A stretch of 31,737 bases of DNA from JANXXV01 sp038230275 (GTDB taxonomy: Bacteria; Acidobacteriota; Terriglobia; Bryobacterales; Bryobacteraceae), in contig JBBRNO010000070.1 in the NCBI GenBank assembly GCA_038230275.1, positions 1-31,737 of the forward strand. The letters are read 5' to 3'. Positions within the stretch are counted from its first letter, which is position 1; each line of letters starts with the position of its first letter. The notes beneath the pieces are model-generated. The model made no database searches. It was not told the origin of the DNA and saw only the letters and a list, made by a program, of their open reading frames with translations. A program made the translations under genes and the position numbers. Positions 14,911-23,463 of this stretch are shown piece by piece.

Positions 14911-16655
14911 TCCTTCACTTCCACTTGGATGGTCTTGGAGCCGGAAATTACAAACTCGCCCGCGCTGAACTCCATCTCAGCCACCGTCGACGGACGGGAT
15001 GCATTCGCCGGCGTAGCTTGCGAGCGAGCCAGAATCATAGTCACCGATGGCGGCGGATCAGGCATGTCGTGGCCGTCTATCTGAAATGTCGGATCGGCCC
15101 GCCAAACCCGCAGATAGCCTTTTCTATTCCCACGGAGTCCATTCAGAAATGACACGATCTCCACCGCCGGGCGAGGCTGGGTGACACTGAACTGCCTCGC
15201 CTCCGCGCTGTTGGTGGTGCTGCCGTCCGCCACCGTGAAATAGAGCAGCCCCAGCGGAGCGCCAATGGGAACGGTGTAAGTCAGCTTCTTGGTCACCTCC
15301 GATCCATTCTCGCCAGAGAGCAGCGCCGTCACATCCACCGGCTCGCCTGGACGAACCGTGCGCTTGGAGGCCCACACTCCCTCAATCTGCATCTGCTTCT
15401 TCTGCGGGAAGGAATCGATCACCAGGTTGATGCGCTTCAGGCTGAGCGAATCCACGTTGTTCTGCAACGCATACGCCACCGGCATCGCCGTGGCCAGCGA
15501 GGCCAGCAGCGGTGTGTTGAAATCCCCGGAATAAATATTGTCGAAACGAACCGCCTCTGGTCCATTCTCAAACTCCACCGTTCCATGCAACCCGATGCTG
15601 GAGGGTCCCAAGGTACGCTCGGTGGAATCCAGCGCCGAATACATCGCCATCTGCATCAGCAGGGGCGAAAGCAGACGGTCATTGACAATCTCCATCTGAT
15701 AGGTGGATGTCCGCCCGCCGCTGTTTACCGCAATCGACAACGGGACCATCCGCGGCCGGCGGCCCAATTCGCCCGCCACCGCGGTGTTGTGATCGGAGGT
15801 GATGGCGCCCAGCCATTCGCCCGATGACGAGATCTTAAAGGAAGATGACAGATTCGCCAACAGCGTGATCACCGAGGCGCGCGCGAAAGGGAGTTCCGTG
15901 CTGCCCACAGACAGGAAGCGATGCCCAAATGCGTAGATTTTGTTTCCGTCAATGTGCGTGACCGTTCCATCCGCACCGATGCTCAGATCGCCGGATGCCA
16001 GTTGAACGGAGATCATCGAGCCCGGCTCGAGCGGCCCGCTCGCTGGCTTTGCAGCGCTGGACGCACCGCCGGATACGCCCTGCCGCGGTTCCAAGCCTAA
16101 GGAGCGCAATTGCGGCGCGAAATGTTCCAGGGTTCCGGCGCTGAATCCACTGAACGATACCGGAGTGGCGATGTCGATGAGCTTGGAATCGAAGACGTCC
16201 CGCTTGGGAAACTGCGCCATCAAGTTGTCACCGGCGAGGGAGAATCCAGCCCGGACTTTTCCCTCGGAGCCCGCCTGCCCGGCCACCATTTCTTCAATCG
16301 GACGAATACCGGCGATCGGTTCTTTCGAAAACGGGAATGCCATCGCCACCGCGCCCACAAGCTTGCCGTCGATGTAGACCGGGCTGCCGCTCATCCCCTG
16401 CATCACGCCGGTCTTTTCCAGGGGGCCGCCAGAGAGACGGGCGAGAATGATGGACTGCTTCGGACCGCTATTTTCCAGGACTCCCAAAATCTCAACATCG
16501 AAGTCCTCTACCTTATCGCCCGCGAAGACGGTCCTTCCCTTGGCGTGCATACCCTGGCGCAGGTCCTTCAAGGGGAAGAAGGCTGGCGGCGCCGCGGCAA
16601 GACTGGCCGCCATTGTAAAATAGAGAATGAACCGGCTGTTGAACACTATCTCCAT
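14907..16655 (-). CDS. Secreted SpoIVB-type (peptidase S55 family) serine protease
   Basis: The 582-aa protein has a short signal peptide (FILYFTMAASLAAAPP). The N-terminal block FPLKDLRQGMHAKGRTVFAG and VQGMSGSP-like motif (here GVMQGMSGSPVYIDGK, first Ser about residue 89) match S55 peptidases. A second block, GNKIYAFGHRFL (His about residue 245), resembles the ALGH motif of SpoIVB. The C-terminal 200 residues are beta-rich. In SpoIVB the protease cuts a pro-sigma-K activation complex during sporulation; the organism here shows no sign of sporulation, so the role must differ. GGGAGG (16664-16669 on the opposite strand) is 8 nt from the start. It heads a minus-strand operon with the propeller and methyltransferase genes. 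Confidence 0.86.
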   Translation of the reverse strand: MEIVFNSRFILYFTMAASLAAAPPAFFPLKDLRQGMHAKGRTVFAGDKVEDFDVEILGVLENSGPKQSIILARLSGGPLEKTGVMQGMSGSPVYIDGKLVGAVAMAFPFSKEPIAGIRPIEEMVAGQAGSEGKVRAGFSLAGDNLMAQFPKRDVFDSKLIDIATPVSFSGFSAGTLEHFAPQLRSLGLEPRQGVSGGASSAAKPASGPLEPGSMISVQLASGDLSIGADGTVTHIDGNKIYAFGHRFLSVGSTELPFARASVITLLANLSSSFKISSSGEWLGAITSDHNTAVAGELGRRPRMVPLSIAVNSGGRTSTYQMEIVNDRLLSPLLMQMAMYSALDSTERTLGPSSIGLHGTVEFENGPEAVRFDNIYSGDFNTPLLASLATAMPVAYALQNNVDSLSLKRINLVIDSFPQKKQMQIEGVWASKRTVRPGEPVDVTALLSGENGSEVTKKLTYTVPIGAPLGLLYFTVADGSTTNSAEARQFSVTQPRPAVEIVSFLNGLRGNRKGYLRVWRADPTFQIDGHDMPDPPPSVTMILARSQATPANASRPSTVAEMEFSAGEFVISGSKTIQVEVKE

Positions 16656-16673
16656 TTTAGACGCCTCCCAAGG

Positions 16674-16689
16674 GTCTGAATATTCAGAC
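16674..16689. promoter_or_regulatory. 16-bp perfect palindrome between divergent operons, candidate operator
   Basis: GTCTGAATATTCAGAC is a perfect dyad, 18 bp from the S55 peptidase start and 60 bp from the exosortase start. A further GTCTG half-site lies at about 16700. It fits a binding site for a dimeric regulator controlling one or both directions; no regulator gene is adjacent. Confidence 0.45.
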
Positions 16690-16748
16690 GTGTGTGGTAG
16701 TCTGTCGGTTGTGGGTGATTGCAGCAGTTTTCCACCAAGCCGCTTCCG

Positions 16749-17639
16749 ATGAGTTCAGTAGCAAATCCCGCGCCGCCTCCGGCCGTTGAGCTGGACTCCA
16801 AGGCGCAACCCCCGTGGCTGACCATTATTTGGTTCTCCGCACTGTTGGTTGTCTGTTACTTTCCCATTCTGCTGCAATTGGTACGTAAATGGTACAACGA
16901 CGAAGACATGTCGCACGGTTTCTTTGTTCCCGTGATTGCCGCCTATATTGCGTGGCAGGATAAGGACAAGCTACTGAAAGGCGGCCTGCGCAGCAACAAT
17001 TGGGGCTTGGCGATTATTGTTTTGGCCGGGCTGCAACTATACGTTTCCACTTTAGCCGCCGAATTGTTCACCCAGCGCACCGCGTTTATCGAATCCATCA
17101 TCGGCGTTGTCGTTTTCCTGGGCGGGATGCCGGCACTGCGCATTCTCTCCTTTCCCATCGCTTTATTGTTCTTCATGGTGCCCATCCCTTCGGTCATCTA
17201 CACGCAGATCACGTTCCCGCTGCAGATCTTCGCCAGCCAGGTTGCGGAATTCTGTTTGAATTTGATGGGTTATGCGGTGCTGCGAGACGGGAATGTGCTG
17301 GAACTGGCCAGCCAGAAACTGTCGGTGGTGGAAGCTTGCAGCGGAATCCGCTCGCTGATGTCGCTCACGTTTCTATCTTTGGTGTACGCCTATTTCTTCG
17401 ACACCCGCGTGTGGATGCGCTATTTCCTGTTTGTGGCAACCATTCCCATCGCCATCCTAGCGAACTCGACGCGCGTCACCCTCACCGGTATATTGAGCGA
17501 GATCCGGCCCGATCTGGCACATGGCTTCTTCCATTCGGCGTCCGGTCTGGTCATTTTCATGATCGCGCTATTCATTCTCGTGTTTGTGCACCAGACGATC
17601 AGCCGGATCATCAAGGCAAGTTCTCCGAATGCAAACTAG
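16749..17639 (+). CDS. Exosortase (EpsH family)
   Basis: This multi-pass membrane protein of 296 aa has about eight hydrophobic segments. Exosortases are transpeptidase-like enzymes that process C-terminal PEP-CTERM-type sorting tails, often together with exopolysaccharide. The catalytic residues are visible: Cys 197 in VVEACSGIRS, Arg 242 in NSTRVTLTG and His 262 in FFHSASGLVIF. The N-terminal DMSHGFFVP motif is also typical. ATG 16749 is preferred; TTG 16719 is an alternative with ten extra residues, and neither has a good ribosome site. EpsI follows with an 11-bp overlap. No PEP-CTERM-tailed protein is encoded in this window, so targets must be elsewhere. Confidence 0.93.
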   Translation: MSSVANPAPPPAVELDSKAQPPWLTIIWFSALLVVCYFPILLQLVRKWYNDEDMSHGFFVPVIAAYIAWQDKDKLLKGGLRSNNWGLAIIVLAGLQLYVSTLAAELFTQRTAFIESIIGVVVFLGGMPALRILSFPIALLFFMVPIPSVIYTQITFPLQIFASQVAEFCLNLMGYAVLRDGNVLELASQKLSVVEACSGIRSLMSLTFLSLVYAYFFDTRVWMRYFLFVATIPIAILANSTRVTLTGILSEIRPDLAHGFFHSASGLVIFMIALFILVFVHQTISRIIKASSPNAN

Positions 17640-18297
17640 CGATCAAGGCTTCCTCAAATCCCGCCAGGCAAAAATTCTCAGCGCGGTCCTTATTTCCCAG
17701 GCATTGCTGTTCTATGGGATGTCCCGCGCGGAAGCGAATCCCGAAAGCCGGCCGCTGAGTGAGTTGCCGGAACAGTTGGGAAGCTGGAAGATGTCCAAGC
17801 AAGGGGTGATCGACGACGAAACCCGCGAAGTGCTCAAAGCCGACGAACTGCTGAACCGTGGTTATATCAACATGGCGCTTAGAGTGGAGGCGAATCTGTT
17901 TGTTGCCTACTTCAAAACCCAACGCACGGGACAGACGCCGCACTCCCCAAAGAATTGCCTTCCTGGAAACGGCTGGACCCAGACGCAGTCGGACACCATC
18001 AACGTGACCGTCCCTGGCCGCGCGGAGCCGATTGAGGTGAACCGCTATCTGGTTTCCAAGGGTGAAAATAAGAGCATCGTTGTCTACTGGTATCAATCCC
18101 GCGATCGAGTAGTGGCCAGTGAGTACCGGGCGCGGTTCTATACCGCGGCCGACGCCATCCGCTTCAATCGCACTGACACCGCGCTGGTTCGTGTGGTGGT
18201 TCCTGTTATCGATGGCGACGATAAGAAAGCAACCGATGCCGCAGTGGATTTCGTGAAGAATTTCTTTGTTCCGCTGCGCCAGCACTTCCCCGCTTAG
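17629..18297 (+). CDS. epsI: EpsI-family exosortase-associated protein (DUF3485)
   Basis: The 222-aa protein starts with a membrane helix (ILSAVLISQALLFYGMS) followed by a periplasmic domain. The family signature PLSELPEQLGSWK and the motif TPHSPKNCLPGNGW, with conserved His, Cys and Trp, are present, as is the late VVYWYQSRDRVV strand. EpsI is often encoded next to or fused with exosortases and is needed for polysaccharide or PEP-CTERM systems; its biochemical role is not settled. ATG 17629 lies within the exosortase 3' end, so translation is coupled. An earlier in-frame start at 17584 would add 15 residues without homology. Confidence 0.93.
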   Translation: MQTSDQGFLKSRQAKILSAVLISQALLFYGMSRAEANPESRPLSELPEQLGSWKMSKQGVIDDETREVLKADELLNRGYINMALRVEANLFVAYFKTQRTGQTPHSPKNCLPGNGWTQTQSDTINVTVPGRAEPIEVNRYLVSKGENKSIVVYWYQSRDRVVASEYRARFYTAADAIRFNRTDTALVRVVVPVIDGDDKKATDAAVDFVKNFFVPLRQHFPA

Positions 18298-18301
18298 CCG
18301 A

Positions 18302-19288
18302 ATGAAATTGGCGGCCGGCCTGTTCCTCTATTGCGCCATCGGCCTGGCGCAAACACCAGCACCTGCACCCGTTCCTGCCGCAACTCCGCGTAATGACGAA
18401 CTCGCGAAAGCAGTGGATCATCTCACGTGGCGGATGGCACTGGGCGACGTGGCCGACGTCGACGAGATTTCCTATACCAGCCTGCCGCCGCGCAACAATC
18501 CGAATCCCACGGCGCAAGGCGCGGGCAATCCACTGATCGTTCATGCGCTGACTTTCATTCCGAAGAAACTGGACCGCACCCAAAAGCATCCGTTGCTATT
18601 GTTTGCCCACGGCGGAGTCCACGCCAACTTCGACACCATGTACATCCACATCGTGCGCGAGCTCATTGGGCAAGGCTACAGCATCATCGCCACCGACTAT
18701 CGCGGCAGCACCGGCTATGGCCGCGACTTTTACGACGAGATCGACTATGGCGGCCGCGAGATCGACGACGTGTTCGAAGGCCGGAAGTGGATGCTGTCGA
18801 ACTACAGCTTTCTCGATCCGGCGCGAGTGGGCATGATGGGCTGGAGCCACGGCGGACTCATCACGCTGATGAATATCTTCCAGCATCCGCAGGCTTTCGC
18901 CGTCGCCTATGCCGGAGTGCCCGTCAGCGATCTGGTGGCGCGCATGGGCTATAAATCGGCAAGCTATCAGGCTGTCTTCTCAGCCAAGAATCACATCGGA
19001 AAGACGGCGGCGGAAGACGTGAAAGAGTATCAACGGCGGTCGCCTCTGTTCCACGCCGCCAAACTGGCCACGCCGCTGCTGATCCACACCAACACCAACG
19101 ATGAAGACGTGAACGTTTTAGAGGTGGAGCGGCTGATCGCGGCATTGAAAGCTGAGGGCAAGAAGTTCGAATACAAGATCTACCAGGACGCGCCGGGCGG
19201 TCATGAGTTCAACCGGATCGACACCGATCTGGCAAAGCAGTCCCGCGCTGAGATCTACAAGTTCCTGGCGTCGTACCTGAAGCCCTAA
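18302..19288 (+). CDS. Secreted prolyl-oligopeptidase family (S9) peptidase/hydrolase
   Basis: The 328-aa protein has a signal peptide (LAAGLFLYCAIGLAQ) and an alpha/beta-hydrolase fold of S9 peptidases without the N-terminal propeller. The oxyanion region LLLFAHGGVHANFD, the TDYRGSTGYGRDFY motif, nucleophile Ser 182 in GWSHGG, Asp 267 in NTNDEDV and His 301 in PGGHEF form the expected catalytic set. It probably cleaves peptides or esters outside the cytoplasm. It starts 4 nt after the epsI stop, so it belongs to the exosortase operon; whether it processes exosortase products is only a guess. Its 3' end overlaps the convergent gene by 4 bp. Confidence 0.92.
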   Translation: MKLAAGLFLYCAIGLAQTPAPAPVPAATPRNDELAKAVDHLTWRMALGDVADVDEISYTSLPPRNNPNPTAQGAGNPLIVHALTFIPKKLDRTQKHPLLLFAHGGVHANFDTMYIHIVRELIGQGYSIIATDYRGSTGYGRDFYDEIDYGGREIDDVFEGRKWMLSNYSFLDPARVGMMGWSHGGLITLMNIFQHPQAFAVAYAGVPVSDLVARMGYKSASYQAVFSAKNHIGKTAAEDVKEYQRRSPLFHAAKLATPLLIHTNTNDEDVNVLEVERLIAALKAEGKKFEYKIYQDAPGGHEFNRIDTDLAKQSRAEIYKFLASYLKP

Positions 19289-21306
19289 CGCGTGACTGGG
19301 TTTACGAAGGCGCCGTTTCCAGCGACATCCCAGACGGCATAACGAGCCCATTTCCAACCCGGCGCAGTCGTGCGATGTTCCATGGTGCTGGTGGCGAAAG
19401 CGGGTGTCCGTTCCAATGAGAAGGTCTGGCGGTGAGTTTCGGTACCGTCGCCCCAGACAATCTCCGCCATCCGCAGCGGGAACGTGTTCCGCACCTTAGC
19501 CTTCACCACGATGGCGCCGGCGTCTCCGGCCGCGATGTGTACCTCGGGCAGCAGCACTTCTCCCGTGCTAACGAAGAACTCTCCCTTGGTTACCGCATCC
19601 AGTAGCTGGCCGTAATTGTCATAGGACGGCAGCGAAGGGATGCGCACGTAGTTCACATTCATGTGCGCGTAAAGCTCGTGAGTGGAATCAACCTGGAACA
19701 TATCCACCTCGCCGAAAATGCGCTTCTTCATTCCCCAGTTGTTCATATCGTCCAGCAGCTTGAACGAACGTTCGCCCAGGCGCGGCGACGACAGGTCTGA
19801 GGGCATCGCCTTCCATCCGGCGCCGAAGTAGCGGGGATCGCGAAAGTGTTCCGTCTCACGGATCTTATCCGGGAACCCGGTGGAGCCTTTGGTGCGCGGG
19901 TGGGTCTGGTACATGATTCCTTTTTCCAGCCGGACCATTTGCAGCAGTTCCTTCTCATCGGCCACGTTGTAAACCTTGCCGTACTTCGCGTCGTTGGCCA
20001 GAAACGGCGTGTCGCCCTTGCGGTTCATGTGCCAGTAGACGGGCTTGGGAAAGACGATGCCCCAGTGGCCGCCCAGATGGACGTTCGCTTCCTCGGCAGG
20101 AATCAACAGGTAGTCCGGATCGGTTTGTGCGCGGGTGGCGCGGAAGTAAGCATCCAATTCGTCGAGACGCAGATTCGTCATATCGGCCGGATGCCCATCG
20201 CCGTGGAAATCCATGATCATTGCCGCATCGATGCCCAGCGCCTTCATCACCGGCTTGAACGGTGGCACCCAATCGTTGCCCTTCGCCATGGCCTGCACGG
20301 TGTAGGCCAGGTGCCAGTGCGGGGCAAACGTCTTGTATCCGGGCAATGCGGGGAAACGATCCCTGTTGGTGTAGCGCAGCACTTCGTCCAGCGCAGACTG
20401 CGGCTTCTCCGTGCTCACTAAGTAGAAGACGCCGAGGTGCTGTTCGGTTCCCGGCGGCGCGTTCATCCACGGATAGAAGGGCGAATTGTCGTCGGGCAAC
20501 TGGCGCACTCCGATGGAGACGTTGCCGCGCCATTCCACGTGCCAAAGGTTCGCCATGTTGGTGCTGTAGTCGCGGGCGAAGAAGTATTGATGCGGCGAGG
20601 GGAACACCGCGACGCTGCCGTTCTCCATGCGCGCGGCGATCGTGCGATAGCGGACTGCCAGCGGCACCCGGTCCGATCCGGAGGATTGCGTGGTCTGGAA
20701 CTCGCCCTTCGTATCGTAGTAGGCAATCTGCGAATTCATGTTGTTGCCTGGGGCGCGGTCCGAATCCGCGGTCATCCGCAGGCCGGTGTCGTAGTAGAAA
20801 GCCACATCTTGCTCTGTGGTCTTGACGACCGCCTGTTGCTGGATGAGACGGCTGCCGGGGTAGAAGGTGTAGGAGATGGCGCCTTCAAAGATGCCCATGC
20901 GAAAACCGTAGAAGGTGAGGGTTACGCGATCTCCGGCTGTGGCCGCTTTCGCCGAACTCAACTTGAACTGGCCTTCGAAGCTGCGTGTACCTTCCGGGTG
21001 GCTTGGCGGGAAATCAAAGAACGCGTCGAAGCCGCCGCGGCGTTTGCCGGTGGCGCAGCGATAGATTGGCTGGGCCCGGTCGATGACGCGCTTACCGTTC
21101 GAGGAGATGGCGGTAATTAGCGGCTTGGCCGGGTCCAGTGAAAAGTCGGCGCGCCAGGACCGTGAGCTTTCGTCCAGCCACGACACTCCCACGGAATCGG
21201 CGGTCGATGTCACTTCCACTGGTCCTGCGCGGACAGCGGAAAGATCCAGAGGCACGGTCGCGGCGTTGCCTGTGCAGACCAGCAGCGCTGCGACGAAGAC
21301 TCTCAT
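19285..21306 (-). CDS. Secreted PHP-like (CehA/McbA-type) metallohydrolase
   Basis: The 673-aa protein has a signal peptide (VFVAALLVCTGNAATV), a beta-rich N-terminal half and a C-terminal region with clusters of metal-type residues: PHWHLAYT, MIMDFHGDGHPAD, PAEEANVHLGGHWGI and YQTHPRTKGS. This His/Asp arrangement resembles secreted PHP-domain proteins of the CehA/McbA group. A phosphoesterase or other hydrolase role is possible; the substrate cannot be told. ATG 21306 is chosen since the signal peptide starts there, 7 bp after the stop of the YncE-like propeller gene; an upstream in-frame start at 21375 would overlap that gene. The pair is likely one operon. Confidence 0.78.
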   Translation of the reverse strand: MRVFVAALLVCTGNAATVPLDLSAVRAGPVEVTSTADSVGVSWLDESSRSWRADFSLDPAKPLITAISSNGKRVIDRAQPIYRCATGKRRGGFDAFFDFPPSHPEGTRSFEGQFKLSSAKAATAGDRVTLTFYGFRMGIFEGAISYTFYPGSRLIQQQAVVKTTEQDVAFYYDTGLRMTADSDRAPGNNMNSQIAYYDTKGEFQTTQSSGSDRVPLAVRYRTIAARMENGSVAVFPSPHQYFFARDYSTNMANLWHVEWRGNVSIGVRQLPDDNSPFYPWMNAPPGTEQHLGVFYLVSTEKPQSALDEVLRYTNRDRFPALPGYKTFAPHWHLAYTVQAMAKGNDWVPPFKPVMKALGIDAAMIMDFHGDGHPADMTNLRLDELDAYFRATRAQTDPDYLLIPAEEANVHLGGHWGIVFPKPVYWHMNRKGDTPFLANDAKYGKVYNVADEKELLQMVRLEKGIMYQTHPRTKGSTGFPDKIRETEHFRDPRYFGAGWKAMPSDLSSPRLGERSFKLLDDMNNWGMKKRIFGEVDMFQVDSTHELYAHMNVNYVRIPSLPSYDNYGQLLDAVTKGEFFVSTGEVLLPEVHIAAGDAGAIVVKAKVRNTFPLRMAEIVWGDGTETHRQTFSLERTPAFATSTMEHRTTAPGWKWARYAVWDVAGNGAFVNPVTR

Positions 21307-21313
21307 GCGATTC

Positions 21314-22447
21314 TTAGCGGTGTCCAGCCTTGGATGGTTTGCCGTCCTGGAAATCCACTTCCAATAGCTTCTCACTCAGCGGGATCCAAGCCACGGTCTT
21401 CTTCGTTTTCGTGTCGATCACCCCGCCTTGATCGGGATAGGCGTACTTGCCGTCGATGCTGAAGGTGATCCAGCCCGGGTGCGGCTGGTCTTTGGGATCC
21501 TTGAAGAGCGGAATGCTGGCCACCAGCTTCGGGGGGTTGACGGTGACATTGTAGGCATAGACATAGCCGTAGACGCCATCCACCATCCACACTTCCTTCT
21601 GATCCGGCGTGATGTTGACTCCGTGGCTTGGTGTGCTGTGCGGTTTGTGCGCCGGCGGTACTGGAATCTGCGCCAGTCGTTCCGGCGGCGTGTGCGCTTC
21701 CACGCGTTCCAGCAACTTGCCGCCCCATTCCTTTCCAGTTTTGGCCGCGCCGATTTCGAAACCCAGGAACGCGTCGACACTGGCGTAGACTTTGGTCTCA
21801 TCATCGCTCACCGCGAAGGGGCGGACGCCTTTAGTGAACGGTCCTACTTTGCCGATCACCTTATTAGTCGCGGTGTCGGCGATGAAAACGTAGGGGACGG
21901 TGAGAACCTCAAGGTACATCCGCTTGCCATCCGGACTGGGCCACGTATTGTGCGCTCCTACCGGATTGCCGATCGGGTTCACGTCGTAGTTCTTGCCTTT
22001 GGCTACGGGGATCTTGGTAACGACCGCACCATCGGCGGCATTGATCACCCACCAACTGTCTTCTTCGCGGAACGGCATGTAAAGCGTCTTGCCGTCCGGC
22101 GTGATGGCGGAGCTGTCGGCATACTTGCCGTACTTCTTACGCCAAACGATCTGATCGGTCATCAGGTCCAGGCAAATCACTTCGTCCTTCAGATATGAGG
22201 TCACAAAAAGCTTGCCCAGTTGCGGGCTGGCGGAGATGCCTTTGTAGCCGCCGGAATCCGGAATATCGATACGGCGCAGAAGCTGGTGTCCGTCGTTGAT
22301 ATCGTAGACGCTAATGCCCGTCTTGTCGGTGACGTAGAGCAGCCGCTGCGTCTTGCCGATGGCTTTACCGGTTTTGAGCGGGGCGGAGCCGCCCGTGGAT
22401 GCGCAGCATAGCGCGAGTAGCAACAGTGCGGTTCTTCGGTTCGTCAT
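21314..22447 (-). CDS. Secreted YncE-like (YVTN) beta-propeller protein
   Basis: The 377-aa protein has a signal peptide (TALLLLALCCASTGGSA) and repeated propeller strands typical of YVTN/YncE proteins: QRLLYVTDKTGISVYDIN, SPQLGKLFVTSYLKDEVICLD, TPDGKTLYMPFRE, VFIADTATNKVIGKV and SIDGKYAYPDQGGVIDTKTKKTVAWI. Such proteins are often periplasmic or surface-bound and bind ligands or partners; none has a known general reaction. The start is ATG 22447, and a TATACT box lies 9 nt upstream on its strand. It is followed by the PHP-like metallohydrolase, which probably shares the transcript. Confidence 0.88.
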   Translation of the reverse strand: MTNRRTALLLLALCCASTGGSAPLKTGKAIGKTQRLLYVTDKTGISVYDINDGHQLLRRIDIPDSGGYKGISASPQLGKLFVTSYLKDEVICLDLMTDQIVWRKKYGKYADSSAITPDGKTLYMPFREEDSWWVINAADGAVVTKIPVAKGKNYDVNPIGNPVGAHNTWPSPDGKRMYLEVLTVPYVFIADTATNKVIGKVGPFTKGVRPFAVSDDETKVYASVDAFLGFEIGAAKTGKEWGGKLLERVEAHTPPERLAQIPVPPAHKPHSTPSHGVNITPDQKEVWMVDGVYGYVYAYNVTVNPPKLVASIPLFKDPKDQPHPGWITFSIDGKYAYPDQGGVIDTKTKKTVAWIPLSEKLLEVDFQDGKPSKAGHR

Positions 22448-22456
22448 TTCGTGGGG

Positions 22457-22462
22457 AGTATA
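22457..22462 (-). promoter_or_regulatory. TATACT -10 box close to the YncE-like propeller start
   Basis: On the minus strand TATACT ends 9 nt before the ATG at 22447, so the mRNA would have a leader of only a few nucleotides. No matching -35 box is clear. The same arrangement precedes the genes at 25284 and 31225. Confidence 0.35.
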
Positions 22463-22483
22463 TCATGTGATTTTAGGCTCACG

Positions 22484-22810
22484 ATGATTGCGTTCCTGCT
22501 ACTTGCCGCCGTTAGCTATAGCCGCGACATTGCCCCTCTGCTGAGGAAGCATTGCGGGGCGTGCCATGGCGAACGGCGTTCGGTGCCGCGCGGCGACTTC
22601 AGTGTGGCTACATACGAAGATCTGATGCAGGGCGGCGGACTGACGCAGACGATTGTTCCGGGTAATCCGGACCGGAGTTTGCTGGTGCACTTCGTCGAAG
22701 GGCGGCGCGGAGAGATGTTCCGGATGCCTTTGAATGCGCGTCGGTTGACGCGCGCGCAGATCGACTTGATCCGCCGGTGGATTGCCGAGGGTGCGAAGCC
22801 CGATAGGTAG
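22484..22810 (+). CDS. Small exported c-type cytochrome-domain protein
   Basis: The 108-aa protein has a short hydrophobic leader (MIAFLLLAAVSYS) and then the heme motif CGACH (Cys 24, Cys 27, His 28). The sequence continues SVATYEDLMQGG, then IVPGNPDRSLLVHFV, RMPLNARRLTRAQIDLIRRWIAEGAK. This is the common planctomycete/acidobacterial cytochrome-c-like domain (PSCyt1 type), with the distal Met likely in FRMP. It is much shorter than the multi-domain forms, which fuse this domain to DUF1549/DUF1553. The start could also be GTG 22451; ATG 22484 fits the leader better. It may accept or pass electrons in the periplasm. It is followed directly by a broken DUF5131 gene. Confidence 0.85.
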   Translation: MIAFLLLAAVSYSRDIAPLLRKHCGACHGERRSVPRGDFSVATYEDLMQGGGLTQTIVPGNPDRSLLVHFVEGRRGEMFRMPLNARRLTRAQIDLIRRWIAEGAKPDR

Positions 22811-22812
22811 AT

Positions 22813-23385
22813 GTCACCGGGTTCAGCTTCCAGCCACACATGCTGGAGTTGCCCTTAAAATGGAAATCCCCGAAGCGGATCTTCGTCAATTCCATGAGCG
22901 ACCTGTTTCATGTGGATGTGCCGCTTTCCTACATCCAGCAAGTGTTCGACGTCATGCGCCGCGCTCATTGGCATCAATTCCAGGTGCTCACAAAACGAGC
23001 GGAGAGGATCGAAGAGCTAAGCCCCAATCTTGACTGGGCTCCGAACGTCTGGATGGGCGTCAGCGTCGAAAACGAAAAATACGCCTACCGGATCGATCAC
23101 CTTCGGAGGACCGGCGCAAAGACCAAATTTCTGTCGATCGAGCCGTTGATAGGGCCGGTTGGAAAACTAAACCTGCGTGGCATCGATTGGGTAATCGCCG
23201 GCGGGGAATCGGGGCCGTGAGCGCGTCCAATGGACGCAGAATGGGTCACCGGCATTCGGGATCAATGTCTAAAGGCGAATGTTGCCTTTTTCTTCAAGCA
23301 ATGGGGCGGGGTCTTCAAGAAGAAAACGGGCCGTGAGCTGGAAGGCCGCACATGGGATCAAATGCCTGAACTATTGAGCCTCTGA
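22813..23385 (+). pseudogene. DUF5131 (phage Gp37/Gp68 family) pseudogene
   Basis: The frame reads VTGFSFQPHMLELPLKWK, then RIFVNSMSDLFHVDVPLSYI, VFDVMRRAHWHQFQVLTKR, and IDWVIAGGESGP before a TGA at 23218-23220. It then continues in the same frame as ARPMDAEWVTGIRDQCLK and VAFFFKQWGG to a natural stop at 23383-23385. Full-length members run through this point with GP followed by one residue and ARPM, so the TGA is a nonsense change. The N-terminal 70-80 residues, including the Cys-rich part normally near NPVTGC, are missing: the preceding cytochrome gene ends 2 bp before. Members occur in phages and mobile DNA; their function is not established. Confidence 0.88.
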
Positions 23386-23463
23386 ACGCCGGCCATGTAC
23401 ACGAGAAGCAGAAAAGGCCGGGTCGTCCAATCGCCCCAACCCCTAACTGCTTTCTTATTATTC

